Numbered from the stretch's first letter, positions 24,977 through 35,282 are shown. The stretch is DNA of 42,187 nt from Clostridiales bacterium (GCA_003525905.1 DQIA01000097.1:1-42187); one strand, 5' to 3'. Notes: a model not told the origin generated them from the letters alone. Made by a program: numbers and translations.

Positions 24977-26278
24977 TTATTTCTCGAGGAAGCCGGAGTA
25001 GTTGCGCATCAGCATCTGTGCCTCGATGGCTGCGACGGTCTCCAGAGCAACGCTGACCACGATGATGATGGACGTGCCGCCAAAGGAGAATCTCGTGTTG
25101 CTCATGATCGTGCCGAGAAGAACCGGCAGGACCGCGATGATGCCGAGATAGATCGCGCCGAAGAGGGTAACCTTGTTGATGACCTTGCGGATGAAGTCAG
25201 CGGTCGGACGGCCCGGACGGAAGCCGGGAATGAAGCCGCCGTTCTTCTTCAGGTTGTTGGCCACCTCAACAGGGTTGTACTGAATGGTCGCATAGAAGTA
25301 GCTGAAGCCCACGATCAGGATCAGATAGATGACCGTATAGATCACACTGGTGCTCGTGAACATATGCTTGTAAGCCCAGTTGCTCGTCCAGCCGCCGAAT
25401 GCGCAGATCGTGGCGGGCAGGCTCGCGATGGACTGTGCGAAGATGATAGGCATAACGCCGGACATGTTGACCTTGATGGGCAGGTGCGTGTTCTGGCCAC
25501 CATAGACCTTACGGCCGACAACGCGCTTGGCGTACTGGACCGGGATGCGGCGCTCAGCCTGGGAAACGAAAACGATGAAGACGATGATCGCGAGCATGGC
25601 GACGATCAGCAGCAGAGCCCAGTACCAGAAGCCGCCGAAGTTGGACTTCAGGTTGTTGAAGATCGGCGTGATGATGCCGGACGGGATGCGCGCGATGATG
25701 TTGGCGAACAGGATCATAGAGATGCCGTTGCCGATGCCGTGCTCGGAGATCTGATCACCCAGCCACATGACCAGCGTGGAGCCGGCCGTGAAGGTCAGGA
25801 TGATGACGAGAGCAGTCAGGAAGCCGGTGCTCGTGAGGAGCATGTTGCTGTACTGGCTGTTGTAGTTGCTGAGCATGACGTAATAGGCAAAGCCCATCAG
25901 GACGCCCAGACCAACCGTCGTGTAGCGCGTGATCTTCGTAAGCTTCTTCTTACCCTCTTCGCCGCCCTCTTTGCTCAGACGCTCGAGAGCAGGAATGGCG
26001 ATGGTAAGAAGCTGAATGATGATGGACGCGTTGATATACGGCTGAATCGACAGTGCGAAGATGGTGGCCTGCGAGAAGGCAGAGCCGGACATCATATCGA
26101 ACAGGCCGAAGATGGTGTTGCTCAGCTGCTGGCTGAACATCAGGGACATCTGCTGCACGTTGACACCGGGAACGGGAATGACGTTGCCGATGCGGTACAG
26201 AAGGATGATCACGAGCGTGAAGAGGAGCTTTCTGCGCAGCTCAGGGATCTTCCAGGCATTGCGGATGGTAGTAAGCAC
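24977..26278 (-). CDS. secY: Protein translocase subunit SecY
   Basis: 433 residues with ten predicted membrane segments, the channel for export of unfolded proteins. Typical stretches are YRIGNVIPVPGVN, NASIIIQLLTIAIPALERL and GGFIPGFRPGRPTADFI. The start is GTG at 26278, directly after the rplO stop, with GAGGTGG upstream. This tight join means it depends on translation of rplO. Confidence 0.98.
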   Translation of the reverse strand: MLTTIRNAWKIPELRRKLLFTLVIILLYRIGNVIPVPGVNVQQMSLMFSQQLSNTIFGLFDMMSGSAFSQATIFALSIQPYINASIIIQLLTIAIPALERLSKEGGEEGKKKLTKITRYTTVGLGVLMGFAYYVMLSNYNSQYSNMLLTSTGFLTALVIILTFTAGSTLVMWLGDQISEHGIGNGISMILFANIIARIPSGIITPIFNNLKSNFGGFWYWALLLIVAMLAIIVFIVFVSQAERRIPVQYAKRVVGRKVYGGQNTHLPIKVNMSGVMPIIFAQSIASLPATICAFGGWTSNWAYKHMFTSTSVIYTVIYLILIVGFSYFYATIQYNPVEVANNLKKNGGFIPGFRPGRPTADFIRKVINKVTLFGAIYLGIIAVLPVLLGTIMSNTRFSFGGTSIIIVVSVALETVAAIEAQMLMRNYSGFLEK

Positions 26279-26719
26279 TTACACCACCTCAGCCTTTCCA
26301 CCTGCCTCTTCGATTTTCGTTTTGGCAGATCCGGAAAACGCTGCTGCTTTCACAGTGAGCTTCTTAGTGAGATTGCCATTGGAGAGGACCTTCAGGCCGT
26401 ACTTGCAGTCACGGATGATGCCCTTCTCCGTCAGGGCAGCGGCGTCGACCACTGCACCGTCCTCAAAGACGTTGAGCTGGCCGAGGTTCACGGCCGTCAG
26501 CGGCTTTGCAAAGATGTTATTGAAACCACGCTTCGGGATGCGTCTTGCCAGAGGCATCTGGCCGCCTTCGAAGCCGACACGGATCTTACCGCCGGAACGG
26601 GCCTTCTGACCCTTGTGACCGCGACCAGCCGTCTTGCCGTTGCCGGTGCCGGTGCCGCGACCCTTGCGCTTGCCAACCTGGGTAGAACCCGCGATGGGAG
26701 CAAGTTCATGTAACTCCAT
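26279..26719 (-). CDS. rplO: 50S ribosomal protein L15
   Basis: 146 residues. L15 is a late assembly protein with a Gly/Lys/Arg-rich N-terminus ([20 protein letters not shown]) that runs into 23S rRNA. The motif [17 protein letters not shown] is diagnostic. It lies 13 bases behind rpmD and abuts secY. Confidence 0.98.
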   Translation of the reverse strand: MELHELAPIAGSTQVGKRKGRGTGTGNGKTAGRGHKGQKARSGGKIRVGFEGGQMPLARRIPKRGFNNIFAKPLTAVNLGQLNVFEDGAVVDAAALTEKGIIRDCKYGLKVLSNGNLTKKLTVKAAAFSGSAKTKIEEAGGKAEVV

Positions 26720-26732
26720 TCTTGTCTCCTCC

Positions 26733-26915
26733 TTATTCTACTTCGGTGACCTCGAGAAGATAGCCGATCTTGGCAATCTTGCCGCGGGTCTGTTCGTTAT
26801 CGGGCTGGATGGTCTCCTGGCCGATCTTGCGCAGGCCGAGGGACTCAGCCGTCGCAATGTGCTTCTGGATACGACCGCTGATGCTCTTGACCAGCTTGAT
26901 CTTTAACTGTGCCAT
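26733..26915 (-). CDS. rpmD: 50S ribosomal protein L30
   Basis: 60 residues from the ATG at 26915 ([15 protein letters not shown]), 7 bases after AAGGAGG. The frame runs further upstream without a ribosome binding site. The length and [15 protein letters not shown] are typical. It lies between rpsE and rplO. Confidence 0.97.
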   Translation of the reverse strand: MAQLKIKLVKSISGRIQKHIATAESLGLRKIGQETIQPDNEQTRGKIAKIGYLLEVTEVE

Positions 26916-26928
26916 GTCCGTATCCTCC

Positions 26929-27441
26929 TTAACCAACGATTTCTTCGACGCTCTTGCCGCGGATGCGAGCGACCTCTTCCGGTCCACGCAGGCTCAGCAG
27001 GCCCTGCATCGTTGCCTTGACAACGTTCTGCGGGTTGTTGGAGCGCAGGCACTTGGCGCGAATGTTGCTGATACCGGCAGCTTCCATGACAGCACGGACA
27101 GCGCCGCCGGCCAGAACGCCGGTACCGACAGGAGCCGGCTTCAGCAGGACCTTACCGGCGCCAAAGATGCCGATGACTTCGTGGGGGATCGTGGTCTCCG
27201 CGAGAACGACCTTCTGCAGGTTCTTCTTCGCGTTGGCAATGCCCTTCAGGATCGCCTCGGAAACCTCGGCTGCCTTGCCCAGGCCATAGCCCACGGTGCC
27301 CTTGCCGTCGCCGACGACGACGAGAGCGGAGAACTTCATAACGCGGCCGCCCTTGACCGTCTTGGAAACACGGTTCAGGTAGACGACGCGCTCAATCATC
27401 TCGGGAGCATTGTCCTTTTCGGACGCTCTGTTATAAGCCAT
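26929..27441 (-). CDS. rpsE: 30S ribosomal protein S5
   Basis: 170 residues. S5 helps decoding accuracy and mRNA unwinding at the entry site. The double-stranded RNA-binding part [20 protein letters not shown] and the C-terminal domain with [20 protein letters not shown] are intact. Spacing to rplR is 15 bases. Confidence 0.98.
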   Translation of the reverse strand: MAYNRASEKDNAPEMIERVVYLNRVSKTVKGGRVMKFSALVVVGDGKGTVGYGLGKAAEVSEAILKGIANAKKNLQKVVLAETTIPHEVIGIFGAGKVLLKPAPVGTGVLAGGAVRAVMEAAGISNIRAKCLRSNNPQNVVKATMQGLLSLRGPEEVARIRGKSVEEIVG

Positions 27442-27456
27442 TTCTCGTTCCTCCTC

Positions 27457-27816
27457 TTAGAATTTGAGGCCGCCCTCGCGCGCGCCTTCGGCGAGTGCCG
27501 CTACACGACCGTGGTAGACATAGCCGCCGCGGTCAAAAACGACTTCCTCGATCTCCTTGGCCTTCGCACGCTCGGCGAGGAGCAGGCCGACCTTCTTGGC
27601 AGCTTCGCAGTTGCCGGTCGCACCCTCAAACTCCTTCTCCACGGTAGAAGCGGAAACCAGAGTGGCTCCATTGACATCATCAATGATCTGCGCATAGATG
27701 TTGGCGTTGCTTCTGAAAACATTCAGGCGGGGTCTGCACGGTGTGCCGGAGATCTTGCCGCGAACGCGAACATGGCGCTTCAGGCGCATGGCCTTCTTAT
27801 CGGTCTTCTTAATCAT
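27457..27816 (-). CDS. rplR: 50S ribosomal protein L18
   Basis: 119 residues. L18 carries 5S rRNA into the large subunit. Basic N-terminus, then [20 protein letters not shown] and [20 protein letters not shown] near the end. It follows rplF by 16 bases. Confidence 0.98.
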   Translation of the reverse strand: MIKKTDKKAMRLKRHVRVRGKISGTPCRPRLNVFRSNANIYAQIIDDVNGATLVSASTVEKEFEGATGNCEAAKKVGLLLAERAKAKEIEEVVFDRGGYVYHGRVAALAEGAREGGLKF

Positions 27817-27832
27817 TTACGCACACCTCCTG

Positions 27833-28378
27833 TTATTTCTTACCGCCGGTCTTGCCTTCCTTATGGCGAAGAACCTCGGTCGTATACTTGATGCCCTTGC
27901 CCTTGTAAGGCTCAGGCGGTCTCTTGCCGCGGACCTCAGCAGCGAACTGGCCGACCTTCTGCTTGTCGATGCCGCTGATGACGATCTTGTTCTGGGCAGG
28001 AACGTCGATGGTGATGCCGTCGATCTCATCGACAACAACAGGATGGGAGTAGCCAAGGTTCATGATGAGCTGCTTGCCCTGCTTCTGTGCACGGTAGCCG
28101 ACACCATTGACCTCAAGCTCCTTCGTGTAACCCTTCTCGACGCCGACGATCATGTTGTGCAGCAGCGTGCGGGTCAGGCCATGCAGGCTCTTGTGCTCGT
28201 GCTCCTCATCCGGGCGGGAGACGGTCAGAACAGCGCCCTCCTGCTTGATGATCATATCATGATGGAATTTGCTGGTCAGAGTACCCTTCGGGCCCTTGAC
28301 GGTGACGAGATTGCCGTCCGCGATGGTCACTTCAACGCCTGCCGGTACAGTGATAGGCATTTTGCCGATTCTGGACAT
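27833..28378 (-). CDS. rplF: 50S ribosomal protein L6
   Basis: 181 residues. L6 lies at the base of the L7/L12 stalk near the factor-binding site. It starts MSRIGKMPITVPAGVEV, and the family signature RGKRPPEPYKGKGIKY is near the C-terminus. Two repeated L6 folds are present by length. It lies 12 bases behind rpsH. Confidence 0.98.
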   Translation of the reverse strand: MSRIGKMPITVPAGVEVTIADGNLVTVKGPKGTLTSKFHHDMIIKQEGAVLTVSRPDEEHEHKSLHGLTRTLLHNMIVGVEKGYTKELEVNGVGYRAQKQGKQLIMNLGYSHPVVVDEIDGITIDVPAQNKIVISGIDKQKVGQFAAEVRGKRPPEPYKGKGIKYTTEVLRHKEGKTGGKK

Positions 28379-28390
28379 AATGTTACCTCC

Positions 28391-28789
28391 TTACCAGACG
28401 AACGCAAGGACTTCGCCGCCGATATGTGCTGCGCGAGCAGCCTTATCGGTCATGACGCCCTTGGAAGTGGAAATGATGGCGATGCCAAGGCCCTTGAGAA
28501 CCTTCGGCAGCTCCGCAGCGCCGGCGTAGATACGCAGGCCCGGCTTGGAGACGCGGCGAAGACCGGAAATGACCTTCTCCTTGTTGCCCAGGTACTTCAG
28601 GGTGATGTGGATCACGCCCTGCTTGCCGTCCTCCTCAACGGAGTATGCCTTGATATAGCCCTCGTCGAGCAGGATCTTGGCAATGTCCTTCTTGAGGTTG
28701 GAAGCGGGGACATCCACAGTTTCGTGCTTTGCAGAGTTCGCATTCCGGATTCGGGTGAGCATATCTGCTACGGGATCGGTGATTTGCAT
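28391..28789 (-). CDS. rpsH: 30S ribosomal protein S8
   Basis: 132 residues. S8 binds the centre of 16S rRNA and in E. coli also represses the spc operon by binding its mRNA. It starts [20 protein letters not shown]; the C-terminal signature [20 protein letters not shown] is intact. An unusually long 164-base structured gap separates it from rpsN upstream. Confidence 0.98.
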   Translation of the reverse strand: MQITDPVADMLTRIRNANSAKHETVDVPASNLKKDIAKILLDEGYIKAYSVEEDGKQGVIHITLKYLGNKEKVISGLRRVSKPGLRIYAGAAELPKVLKGLGIAIISTSKGVMTDKAARAAHIGGEVLAFVW

Positions 28790-28953
28790 GTGATTGACCT
28801 CCTTTAGAAGTTACGGGCTGAACCCGTTAAGACGTCAGAGTATCAGAGGAATGTGAGCCGCAAGCGGCTCCATGTTCCCCTGACTTCTGATGCCTGTTTT
28901 CCATTTGAATCACGCAAAGATGCGTATTCGCGCACACGCGCGGGAATGAAAAG
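28790..28953 (-). promoter_or_regulatory. Long structured spacer between rpsN and rpsH
   Basis: 164 bases where neighbouring gaps are 10-20. On the minus strand a hairpin has the perfect inner stem GAGCCGC/GCGGCTC (near 28857-28872) and an outer stem AGGGGAA/TTCCTCT around a small internal loop. Closer to rpsH a second small stem ACGGG/CCCGT (near 28813-28827) is present. No T-run follows either, and no clear promoter is seen. A regulatory RNA, perhaps a protein-binding leader for rpsH, is an inference. Confidence 0.45.
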
Positions 28954-29139
28954 TTACCAGCTTGCCTTCTTGACGCCGGGGATCTCGCCCTTGTAGGCGA
29001 GCTCGCGGAAGCAGATACGGCAAACGCCGTAGTCGCGGAGGTAGGCATGGGGTCTGCCGCAGATCTTGCAGCGGTTGTAGCGGCGGGTGGAGAACTTGTT
29101 TCCAGCCTGCTGCTTCAGGATCATTGCTTTTCTAGCCAT
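28954..29139 (-). CDS. rpsN: 30S ribosomal protein S14, zinc type
   Basis: 61 residues, the short form. Two Cys pairs, CKIC (24-27) and CRIC (40-43), bind zinc. The end [16 protein letters not shown] is typical. It lies 17 bases behind rplE. Confidence 0.98.
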   Translation of the reverse strand: MARKAMILKQQAGNKFSTRRYNRCKICGRPHAYLRDYGVCRICFRELAYKGEIPGVKKASW

Positions 29140-29156
29140 TGTGTTCTTCCTCCCAA

Positions 29157-29696
29157 TTAAGCGTGGAACGGAGCGCCGACCATGGTCAGCAGTTCCTTGG
29201 CTTCCTCGTCGGTCGTCGCGGTGGTGCAGATGCAGATGTCCATGCCGCGGATCTTGTCGACCTTGTCATACTCGATTTCGGGGAAGATAAGCTGCTCCTT
29301 CAGGCCCATGGCATAGTTGCCGCGGCCGTCGAAAGCATTGGGGTTGATGCCGCGGAAGTCGCGGACACGGGGCAGAGCCACATTGAACAGGCGGTCGAGG
29401 AATTCCCACATCTTGTCGCCGCGCAGCGTGACCTTCACGCCGACGGTCTCGCCCTCACGGACCTTGAAGTTTGCGACGGACTTGCGAGCCTTCGTCGTAA
29501 TGGGCTTCTGGCCGGTGATGGTGGCGATATCCTTGCAGATAGCCTCGATCTCCTTCGCGTTGTTCTTGCTCTCGCCGCAGCCGACGTTCACAATGACCTT
29601 CGCGATCTGGGGGATCTGCATGACGCTCTTATACTGGAACTTCTTCATGAGAGCGGGAGCGATTTCTTCGGTATACTTCACTTTCAGTCTAGCCAT
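29157..29696 (-). CDS. rplE: 50S ribosomal protein L5
   Basis: 179 residues from the ATG at 29696 ([17 protein letters not shown]), with GGAGGG upstream; the frame extends 12 codons further without support. L5 binds 5S rRNA and contacts the 30S head. [20 protein letters not shown] is a family signature. Spacing to rplX is 17 bases. Confidence 0.98.
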   Translation of the reverse strand: MARLKVKYTEEIAPALMKKFQYKSVMQIPQIAKVIVNVGCGESKNNAKEIEAICKDIATITGQKPITTKARKSVANFKVREGETVGVKVTLRGDKMWEFLDRLFNVALPRVRDFRGINPNAFDGRGNYAMGLKEQLIFPEIEYDKVDKIRGMDICICTTATTDEEAKELLTMVGAPFHA

Positions 29697-29713
29697 AATC
29701 TCGTCCCTCCTCC

Positions 29714-30019
29714 TCAGATTTCCTTGCCGCACTTCTTGCAGACGCGGACCTTCTTGTCGCCGTCGAGCTTGAAGCCGACGCGAACGCCCTTCTTGCAGGT
29801 GCTGCAGTAGAGCTGGACCTTATCCGCACGAATGGGGATCTCACGCTTGATGATGCCGCTGGTCTCGTTCTGCTTGCGGGCCTTGACATGGCAGGTAGCC
29901 ACGTTGACGCCCTCGACGAGCAGCTTGTTCTCCTTGGGCATGGCGGTGAGCACCTTGCCCTTCTTGCCCTTGGACTTGCCGGAAAGGACAATGACGGTAT
30001 CGTTCTTCTTAATGTTCAT
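29714..30019 (-). CDS. rplX: 50S ribosomal protein L24
   Basis: 101 residues. L24 starts 50S assembly. The KOW motif is at the start ([20 protein letters not shown]). Near the C-terminus CSTC and CKKCG make a possible zinc knuckle. It lies 15 bases behind rplN. Confidence 0.98.
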   Translation of the reverse strand: MNIKKNDTVIVLSGKSKGKKGKVLTAMPKENKLLVEGVNVATCHVKARKQNETSGIIKREIPIRADKVQLYCSTCKKGVRVGFKLDGDKKVRVCKKCGKEI

Positions 30020-30034
30020 TGACTGGTCCCCCCA

Positions 30035-30403
30035 TTAAATGACTTCCGGGGCCAGGGAGAGGATCTTCATGTATTCCTTGTCACGAAGCTCTCTGGCGAC
30101 CGGCCCAAAAATACGGGTGCCGCGGGGATTCTTGTCGTCCTTGATCAGGACGGCAGCGTTCTCGTCGAAACGGACATAGGTGCCGTCGGCGCGGCGAACG
30201 CCCTTGCAGGTACGCACGATGACAGCGCGAACGACTTCGCCCTTCTTCACGGTGCCGCCCGGGGTAGCCTTACGGACGGAAGCGACGATGACGTCGCCGA
30301 TGTTGCCGAACTTACGCTTGGAGCCGCCAAGCACACGGATGCACTTGATCTCCTTTGCGCCGGTGTTGTCGGCAACCTTCAGATAAGATTCCTGCTGGAT
30401 CAT
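30035..30403 (-). CDS. rplN: 50S ribosomal protein L14
   Basis: 122 residues. L14 lies at the subunit interface. It starts [20 protein letters not shown]; the family signature [20 protein letters not shown] is followed by [13 protein letters not shown]. It lies 15 bases behind rpsQ. Confidence 0.98.
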   Translation of the reverse strand: MIQQESYLKVADNTGAKEIKCIRVLGGSKRKFGNIGDVIVASVRKATPGGTVKKGEVVRAVIVRTCKGVRRADGTYVRFDENAAVLIKDDKNPRGTRIFGPVARELRDKEYMKILSLAPEVI

Positions 30404-30418
30404 AAGTTGTCGACCTCC

Positions 30419-30682
30419 TTACTCAGCCTTCTTGATGATTTCAACGAGACGCCATCTCTTGTCCTTGGACAGGGGGCGGCACTCCATCACCTTCACGGTA
30501 TCGCCGACGCCGCACTCGTTGTTCTCGTCGTGCGCCTTCAGCTTGTAGGTTCTCTTCACGATCTTCTTATACAGCTTGTGCTGTACGCTGTCCTCAATTG
30601 CAACCACGATGGTCTTGTCCATCTTATCGGAGACGACCTGACCAACTCTGGTTTTGCGGAAAGCTCTTGTAGTTTCACTCAT
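30419..30682 (-). CDS. rpsQ: 30S ribosomal protein S17
   Basis: 87 residues, OB-fold. The stretches [20 protein letters not shown] and [20 protein letters not shown] are typical. It lies 14 bases behind rpmC. Confidence 0.98.
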   Translation of the reverse strand: MSETTRAFRKTRVGQVVSDKMDKTIVVAIEDSVQHKLYKKIVKRTYKLKAHDENNECGVGDTVKVMECRPLSKDKRWRLVEIIKKAE

Positions 30683-30696
30683 AATTGCTTACCTCC

Positions 30697-30894
30697 TCAG
30701 ATTGCGGTCTCTTTCTCACGAATAATAGTCTTGATGCGGGCAATGTCTTTCTTGACAGCAGCGATTTTGACGGGGTTATCGAGCTGGTTGGTCGCGTGCT
30801 GCATCCGCAGGAAGAACAGATCCTTCTTCAGATCGGCAGCCTTCGCCTCCAGATCAGCGACGGACATCGCTCTCAGTTCTTTTGCCTTCATCAT
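30697..30894 (-). CDS. rpmC: 50S ribosomal protein L29
   Basis: 65 residues, two long helices. L29 lies at the peptide exit tunnel. Two ATGs stand side by side (30894 and 30891); the first overlaps the rplP stop by one base (TAATG). [17 protein letters not shown] is typical of the C-terminal helix. Confidence 0.97.
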   Translation of the reverse strand: MMKAKELRAMSVADLEAKAADLKKDLFFLRMQHATNQLDNPVKIAAVKKDIARIKTIIREKETAI

Positions 30895-31328
30895 TATTCA
30901 CCACCATTCTCAGATACTGCATCTTCACGGGCGATGATCTTGGTCTTGATGGGCAGCTTGTGCTGTGCCAGACGGAGAGCCTCGCGGGCATCTTCCTCGG
31001 ACACGCCGCCGATCTCGAACATGACCTTCTGCGCCTTGACGACTGCAACCCAGTATTCCGGAGCGCCCTTACCGGAGCCCATACGGACGCCGAGCGCCTT
31101 CTTGGAAACAGGCTTGTCGGGGAAAATCTTGATCCAGACCTGGCCGCTACGCTTGGTGTAACGGGTCATGGCGATACGGGCCGCCTCGATCTGGTTGCCG
31201 GTGATCCAGCCGGGCTCCATGGCCTGGATGCCGAACTCACCGTAGGAAACCTTATTGCCGCGGGAGGCAGCGCCCTTCATACGGCCGCGCTGAACCTTGC
31301 GGAACTTTGTTCTCTTGGGCATTAACAT
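30894..31328 (-). CDS. rplP: 50S ribosomal protein L16
   Basis: 144 residues. L16 helps place tRNA in the A and P sites. It starts [19 protein letters not shown]. The ATG at 31328 is preferred over 31322 because GGAGG lies 9 bases from it and the family usually begins this way. It overlaps rpsC by one base. Confidence 0.98.
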   Translation of the reverse strand: MLMPKRTKFRKVQRGRMKGAASRGNKVSYGEFGIQAMEPGWITGNQIEAARIAMTRYTKRSGQVWIKIFPDKPVSKKALGVRMGSGKGAPEYWVAVVKAQKVMFEIGGVSEEDAREALRLAQHKLPIKTKIIAREDAVSENGGE

Positions 31329-32110
31329 CAGCGGTTGCCTCCTTCCCTGCGATCATCGCGGCGGCGATCCCCATAGGGTCTGCCGGAACCGCGGCGGTCA
31401 CCGCCACGGCGATCATCGCGGCGACGGTCATTGTTGCGGCGCTCACGGCGCGGGGCCTCGGGAGCGGTCTGACGGAGCGTGGAGTTCAGGACTTCGCCCT
31501 TGTAGATCCAGACCTTGCAGCCGATCTTGCCGTAAGTGGTGTTGGCCTCAGCGAAGCCGTAGTCGATGTCAGCGCGCAGAGTCTGCAGGGGGATGGTGCC
31601 CTCATGATAGGACTCGCTGCGGGCGATCTCGGCGCCGCCCAGACGGCCGCCGCAGGCGCACTTGATGCCCTTTGCGCCCAGACGGGTCGCACGCTGCATC
31701 GCCTGCTTCATGGCGCGGCGGAAGGAAATGCGCTTCTCGAGCTGCGCGGCGATGTTCTCAGCCACGAGCTGGGCGTTGAGGTCCGGGCTGCGGATCTCGA
31801 CGATGTTCAGAGAAACGGCCTTGCCGAGCTTCTGCTCGAGCTCCAGACGGAGCTTTTCGATCTCCTGGCCGCCCTTGCCGATAACGACGCCCGGACGGGA
31901 GCAGTGCAGGTTGATCTTAACGCGGGCATTGCTGCGCTCGATCTCGATCTTCGCAATACCGGCGGAATAGAGTCTCTTCTTGAGATCCTTACGGATGTTG
32001 TAGTCCTCAACGAGAAGGTCGCCGACCTTGTCGTTACGGGCATACCAACGAGAGTCCCAGTCCTTGATCACGCCAACGCGCAATCCGTGGGGATTAACTT
32101 TCTGTCCCAT
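31328..32110 (-). CDS. rpsC: 30S ribosomal protein S3 with Arg/Asp/Gly-rich tail
   Basis: 260 residues, longer than the typical 210-230. The KH domain ([30 protein letters not shown]) and the C-terminal S3 domain ([18 protein letters not shown]) are intact. S3 forms the mRNA entry tunnel. After about residue 214 the protein runs into a tail of repeated [11 protein letters not shown] and [10 protein letters not shown] units, which is low-complexity and probably disordered. Confidence 0.98.
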   Translation of the reverse strand: MGQKVNPHGLRVGVIKDWDSRWYARNDKVGDLLVEDYNIRKDLKKRLYSAGIAKIEIERSNARVKINLHCSRPGVVIGKGGQEIEKLRLELEQKLGKAVSLNIVEIRSPDLNAQLVAENIAAQLEKRISFRRAMKQAMQRATRLGAKGIKCACGGRLGGAEIARSESYHEGTIPLQTLRADIDYGFAEANTTYGKIGCKVWIYKGEVLNSTLRQTAPEAPRRERRNNDRRRDDRRGGDRRGSGRPYGDRRRDDRREGGNR

Positions 32111-32120
32111 AGTAACCTCC

Positions 32121-32456
32121 TTAAGCCTTCTCGCTCACACCGATGGTGATATGCGTGGTTCTCTTGAGAATGCGGCTGTATCTGCCTCTGGCAGTGGCTC
32201 TGCCGCGCTTGAGGATCGGGCCGGGGTTCGCGACAGCAGTGGTAACGACCAGCTTGTCGACGTCCATGCCGTTGTTATTCTCAGCATTGGCGATCGCACT
32301 CTTGAGGAGCTTGAGCATCGGCTCGGAAGCAGCCTTGGGCGTCTGCATCAGATAGACGCAGGCAGTCTTGGCATCCTTGCCGCGGATGATGTCGCACAGG
32401 ATCGAGACCTTGCGCGGGGAAATACGCAGGTATTTCAGATGAGCTTTCGCTTCCAT
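32121..32456 (-). CDS. rplV: 50S ribosomal protein L22
   Basis: 111 residues. Its long beta-hairpin lines the exit tunnel ([20 protein letters not shown]). The start [20 protein letters not shown] is typical. It lies 12 bases behind rpsS. Confidence 0.98.
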   Translation of the reverse strand: MEAKAHLKYLRISPRKVSILCDIIRGKDAKTACVYLMQTPKAASEPMLKLLKSAIANAENNNGMDVDKLVVTTAVANPGPILKRGRATARGRYSRILKRTTHITIGVSEKA

Positions 32457-32468
32457 GTTTTCTCCTCC

Positions 32469-32747
32469 TTACTTAGAATTGGAGGTCTTGGAGCCGGAAT
32501 GACCGCGGAACGTTCTCGTGGGAACGAACTCGCCCAGCTTATGACCAACCATGTCTTCTGTCACATAGACGGGAACGTGCTTGCGGCCGTCATGGACAGC
32601 AATCGTATGACCGACGAAGGAGGGGAAGATGGTAGAGGATCTCGACCAGGTCTTCAGAACTTTCTTCTCACCGGTTTTGTTAAGCTCTTCCACGCGCTTG
32701 TAGAGTTCAGGAGCAACAAACGGGCCTTTCTTAATACTTCTGCTCAT
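32469..32747 (-). CDS. rpsS: 30S ribosomal protein S19
   Basis: 92 residues. S19 sits in the 30S head beside S13. It starts [40 protein letters not shown] is the family signature. It lies 14 bases behind rplB. Confidence 0.98.
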   Translation of the reverse strand: MSRSIKKGPFVAPELYKRVEELNKTGEKKVLKTWSRSSTIFPSFVGHTIAVHDGRKHVPVYVTEDMVGHKLGEFVPTRTFRGHSGSKTSNSK

Positions 32748-32761
32748 GTTTCATTTCCTCC

Positions 32762-33598
32762 TTACTTACCGTTGCGGCGCTTGATGATGAACTTGTTGGT
32801 CGGGTTCTTCGCCTTGCGGGTCTTCAGGCCCATAGCAGGCTTGCCCCACGGAGTGACGGGGCCGGGACGGCCAACAGGTGCGCGGCCTTCGCCGCCGCCG
32901 TGCGGGTGATCGTTCGGGTTCATGACGGAGCCGCGGACGGTCGGGCGGATGCCCATGTGACGCTTGCGGCCGGCCTTGCCGATGTGCACGTTGCCGTGGT
33001 CGATGTTGCCGACCTGGCCGATGCACGCCGTGCAGTTCATGCGGACGTAGCGGACCTCACCGGAGGGCAGGCGAACCTGAGCGAGCTCGCCTTCCTTCGC
33101 CAGCAGCTGTGCAGCGACGCCGGCGGAGCGGACAAGCTGAGCGCCGTAGCCGGGCTGCAGCTCGATGTTGTGGATGATGGTGCCGACGGGGATGTTGGCA
33201 AGCGGCAGGCAGTTGCCCGGCTTGATATCCGCAGCGGCGGAGGCGAGGATGGTGTCGCCGGCCTTCAGGCCGACCGGTGCGAGCACATAGCGCAGCTCGC
33301 CGTCCTCGTACTTGACCAGCGCGATGAACGCGCTGCGGTTCGGATCGTACTCCAGGCGCTGCACGACAGCGGGCATATCCAGCTTATCGCGACGGAAGTC
33401 GATCACGCGGTACTTGCGCTTGTTGCCGCCGCCGCGATGGCGGACGGTGATTCTGCCGTAGCTGTTGCGACCGGAATTCTTCTTCAGGGTCTCAAGCAGG
33501 CTACGCTCGGGCTTTGCCTTCTTATCGACGCCGTCGAAAGCGGACACGGTCATGCCGCGGCGGGCCGGGGTATAAGGCTTATACGTTTTAATCGCCAT
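32762..33598 (-). CDS. rplB: 50S ribosomal protein L2
   Basis: 278 residues. L2 is needed for subunit joining and the peptidyl-transferase centre. It starts [39 protein letters not shown] with its conserved His is present. It lies 28 bases behind rplW. Confidence 0.98.
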   Translation of the reverse strand: MAIKTYKPYTPARRGMTVSAFDGVDKKAKPERSLLETLKKNSGRNSYGRITVRHRGGGNKRKYRVIDFRRDKLDMPAVVQRLEYDPNRSAFIALVKYEDGELRYVLAPVGLKAGDTILASAAADIKPGNCLPLANIPVGTIIHNIELQPGYGAQLVRSAGVAAQLLAKEGELAQVRLPSGEVRYVRMNCTACIGQVGNIDHGNVHIGKAGRKRHMGIRPTVRGSVMNPNDHPHGGGEGRAPVGRPGPVTPWGKPAMGLKTRKAKNPTNKFIIKRRNGK

Positions 33599-33626
33599 TT
33601 TGCGTTACACTCCTTTATGAGATGGA

Positions 33627-33923
33627 TTAGACCATACCCTCGAAGAACTCGATGGTCTTGGAATCGGCGGTCAGCTTGACGACAGCCTTCTTGTAGCTGG
33701 CGGTGCGGCCGGCAGGATATCTGCCCTGGCGCTTCAGCTTGCCATCCATGCGGATGGTGGTGACCTTCTCGACCTTCACGCCGAAGATCTCGGAAACAGC
33801 CTTCTTGATCTCGGTCTTGTTGGCGCTCTCGGCGACCAGGAAGACGTACTTCTTCAGTTCAGTGGCTTCCATGGACTGCTCGGTGATGACCGGGCGAATG
33901 ATGATATCGTATGCGGTCTTCAT
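33627..33923 (-). CDS. rplW: 50S ribosomal protein L23
   Basis: 98 residues. L23 is the docking site for trigger factor and SRP at the exit tunnel. [14 protein letters not shown] and [18 protein letters not shown] are typical. Its start overlaps the rplD stop by four bases (ATGA). Confidence 0.98.
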   Translation of the reverse strand: MKTAYDIIIRPVITEQSMEATELKKYVFLVAESANKTEIKKAVSEIFGVKVEKVTTIRMDGKLKRQGRYPAGRTASYKKAVVKLTADSKTIEFFEGMV

Positions 33924-34543
33924 GCGAACACCTCCTCAATCTTCGCAAGCGCAGCCTTGTCGAGCACGAGCTTCTTCGCATTGAGGACGTCGTACACATT
34001 GACGAGGTTGGCAAAGGTGGTCTGGACGCCGGGCAGGTTGCGGGCGGAGAGGACGACGTTCTCGTTGGCCTCCGCGGTCACGACCAGAGCCTTGCAGTCG
34101 GCGTTGACTGCGCTCAGGAAACCGGCGAACTTCTTGGTCTTGATCTCGTCCATCTTGATCTCGTCGATGACGACGATGTCAGCGGACTGAGCCTTGGCGC
34201 TCAGAACGGACTTCAGAGCCAGACGGCGGACCTTCTTGTTGAGCGTGTAGCTGTAATCGCGGGGCTTCGGGGCAAAGACGATGCCGCCGTGCGTCCACTG
34301 CGGGGCGCGGGTGCTGCCCTGACGGGCGTGGCCGGTGCCCTTCTGCTTCCAGGGCTTCTTGCCGCCGCCGGAGACCTCGGCGCGGGTCAGTGCGGACTGC
34401 GTGCCCTGACGGCAGTTGGCCAGATGATTCTTGATGACGTCGTGGACGACGGACTCGTTGGGCTCGATGCCGAACACGGCCTCGGAAAGCTCAACCTCGC
34501 CGACCTGCTTGCCGTTCATGTCGTAAACATTGGTCTTAAGCAT
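33920..34543 (-). CDS. rplD: 50S ribosomal protein L4
   Basis: 207 residues. L4 lines the tunnel and in several bacteria represses the S10 operon through its leader. The loop [19 protein letters not shown] is diagnostic. It lies 19 bases behind rplC and overlaps rplW. Confidence 0.98.
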   Translation of the reverse strand: MLKTNVYDMNGKQVGEVELSEAVFGIEPNESVVHDVIKNHLANCRQGTQSALTRAEVSGGGKKPWKQKGTGHARQGSTRAPQWTHGGIVFAPKPRDYSYTLNKKVRRLALKSVLSAKAQSADIVVIDEIKMDEIKTKKFAGFLSAVNADCKALVVTAEANENVVLSARNLPGVQTTFANLVNVYDVLNAKKLVLDKAALAKIEEVFA

Positions 34544-34562
34544 GGTGATTTAGCTCCTTTCC

Positions 34563-35282
34563 TTAGCCTCTCGCGGAAGCCTTCTGCGGGTTACGAGCGG
34601 AAGCCTTCTGCGGGTTCTTGCTGACGCCAGCCTCGCCGTGCGTCTCCTTGATCTTCTTGACAGTGCTCTTGACGTACACAAGGCCGCCCTTCGGGCCGGG
34701 GATCGCGCCGCGGATGACGAGCATGTTCAGGTCCGCGTCGACCTTGACGACGTCGAGGTTCTGCACGGTGACCTGCTCAACGCCCATCTGGCCTGCGCCG
34801 ATCTTACCCTTGAAGATACGGGAAGGATCGGAGGAGGAGCCCATGGAACCTGCATGACGGTGGACCGGGCCGCCGCCGTGGGTCGTCGGGGTGCGCTGTG
34901 CGTTCCATCTCTTGATGACGCCCTGATAGCCGTGGCCCTTGGAGATGCCGGTCACGTCGACGTGATCGCCAGCAGCAAAGGTGTCGACCTTGATCTCGGC
35001 GCCGACCTCGAGCTCAGCAGCATTGTCAAGCTTGAATTCCTTCAGGTGCTTTCTGGCAGAGATGCCAGCCTTCTTGAGATGACCCAGCTCCGGCTTGCTG
35101 AGCTTCTTCTCGGCGACCTCGCCGTAAGCCAGCTGCACGGAAACATAGCCGTCATTCTCGATCGTCTTCTTCTGAGCGACGACGCACGGGCCTGCTTCGA
35201 TGACCGTAACAGGGATCACATGGCCGTTCTCATCGAAGATCTGGGTCATGCCCACTTTCTTGCCGATGATTGCTTTCTGCAT
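34563..35282 (-). CDS. rplC: 50S ribosomal protein L3 with duplicated C-terminal octapeptide
   Basis: 239 residues, about 25-30 beyond the usual L3. It starts [20 protein letters not shown]. The signature around [20 protein letters not shown] and [20 protein letters not shown] is intact. The C-terminus carries NPQKASAR twice in tandem. It is separated from rpsJ by a long 119-base structured gap. Confidence 0.98.
   Translation of the reverse strand: MQKAIIGKKVGMTQIFDENGHVIPVTVIEAGPCVVAQKKTIENDGYVSVQLAYGEVAEKKLSKPELGHLKKAGISARKHLKEFKLDNAAELEVGAEIKVDTFAAGDHVDVTGISKGHGYQGVIKRWNAQRTPTTHGGGPVHRHAGSMGSSSDPSRIFKGKIGAGQMGVEQVTVQNLDVVKVDADLNMLVIRGAIPGPKGGLVYVKSTVKKIKETHGEAGVSKNPQKASARNPQKASARG
34573..34616 (-). 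repeat. 24-base tandem duplication in the end of rplC
   Basis: The 20 bases at 34573-34592 recur exactly at 34597-34616 (period 24), giving the in-frame octapeptide NPQKASAR twice at the C-terminus of L3. Confidence 0.9.

Noticed and set aside
24638..26713. A 691-residue plus-strand frame opposite adk, secY and rplO
   Set aside because: Antisense to universally conserved genes; the product is Asp/Arg/Glu-rich without a recognisable fold.
31346..31440. Short direct repeats resembling a CRISPR-like array
   Set aside because: They are the coding repeats of the Arg/Asp/Gly tail of S3, of uneven length and without spacers.
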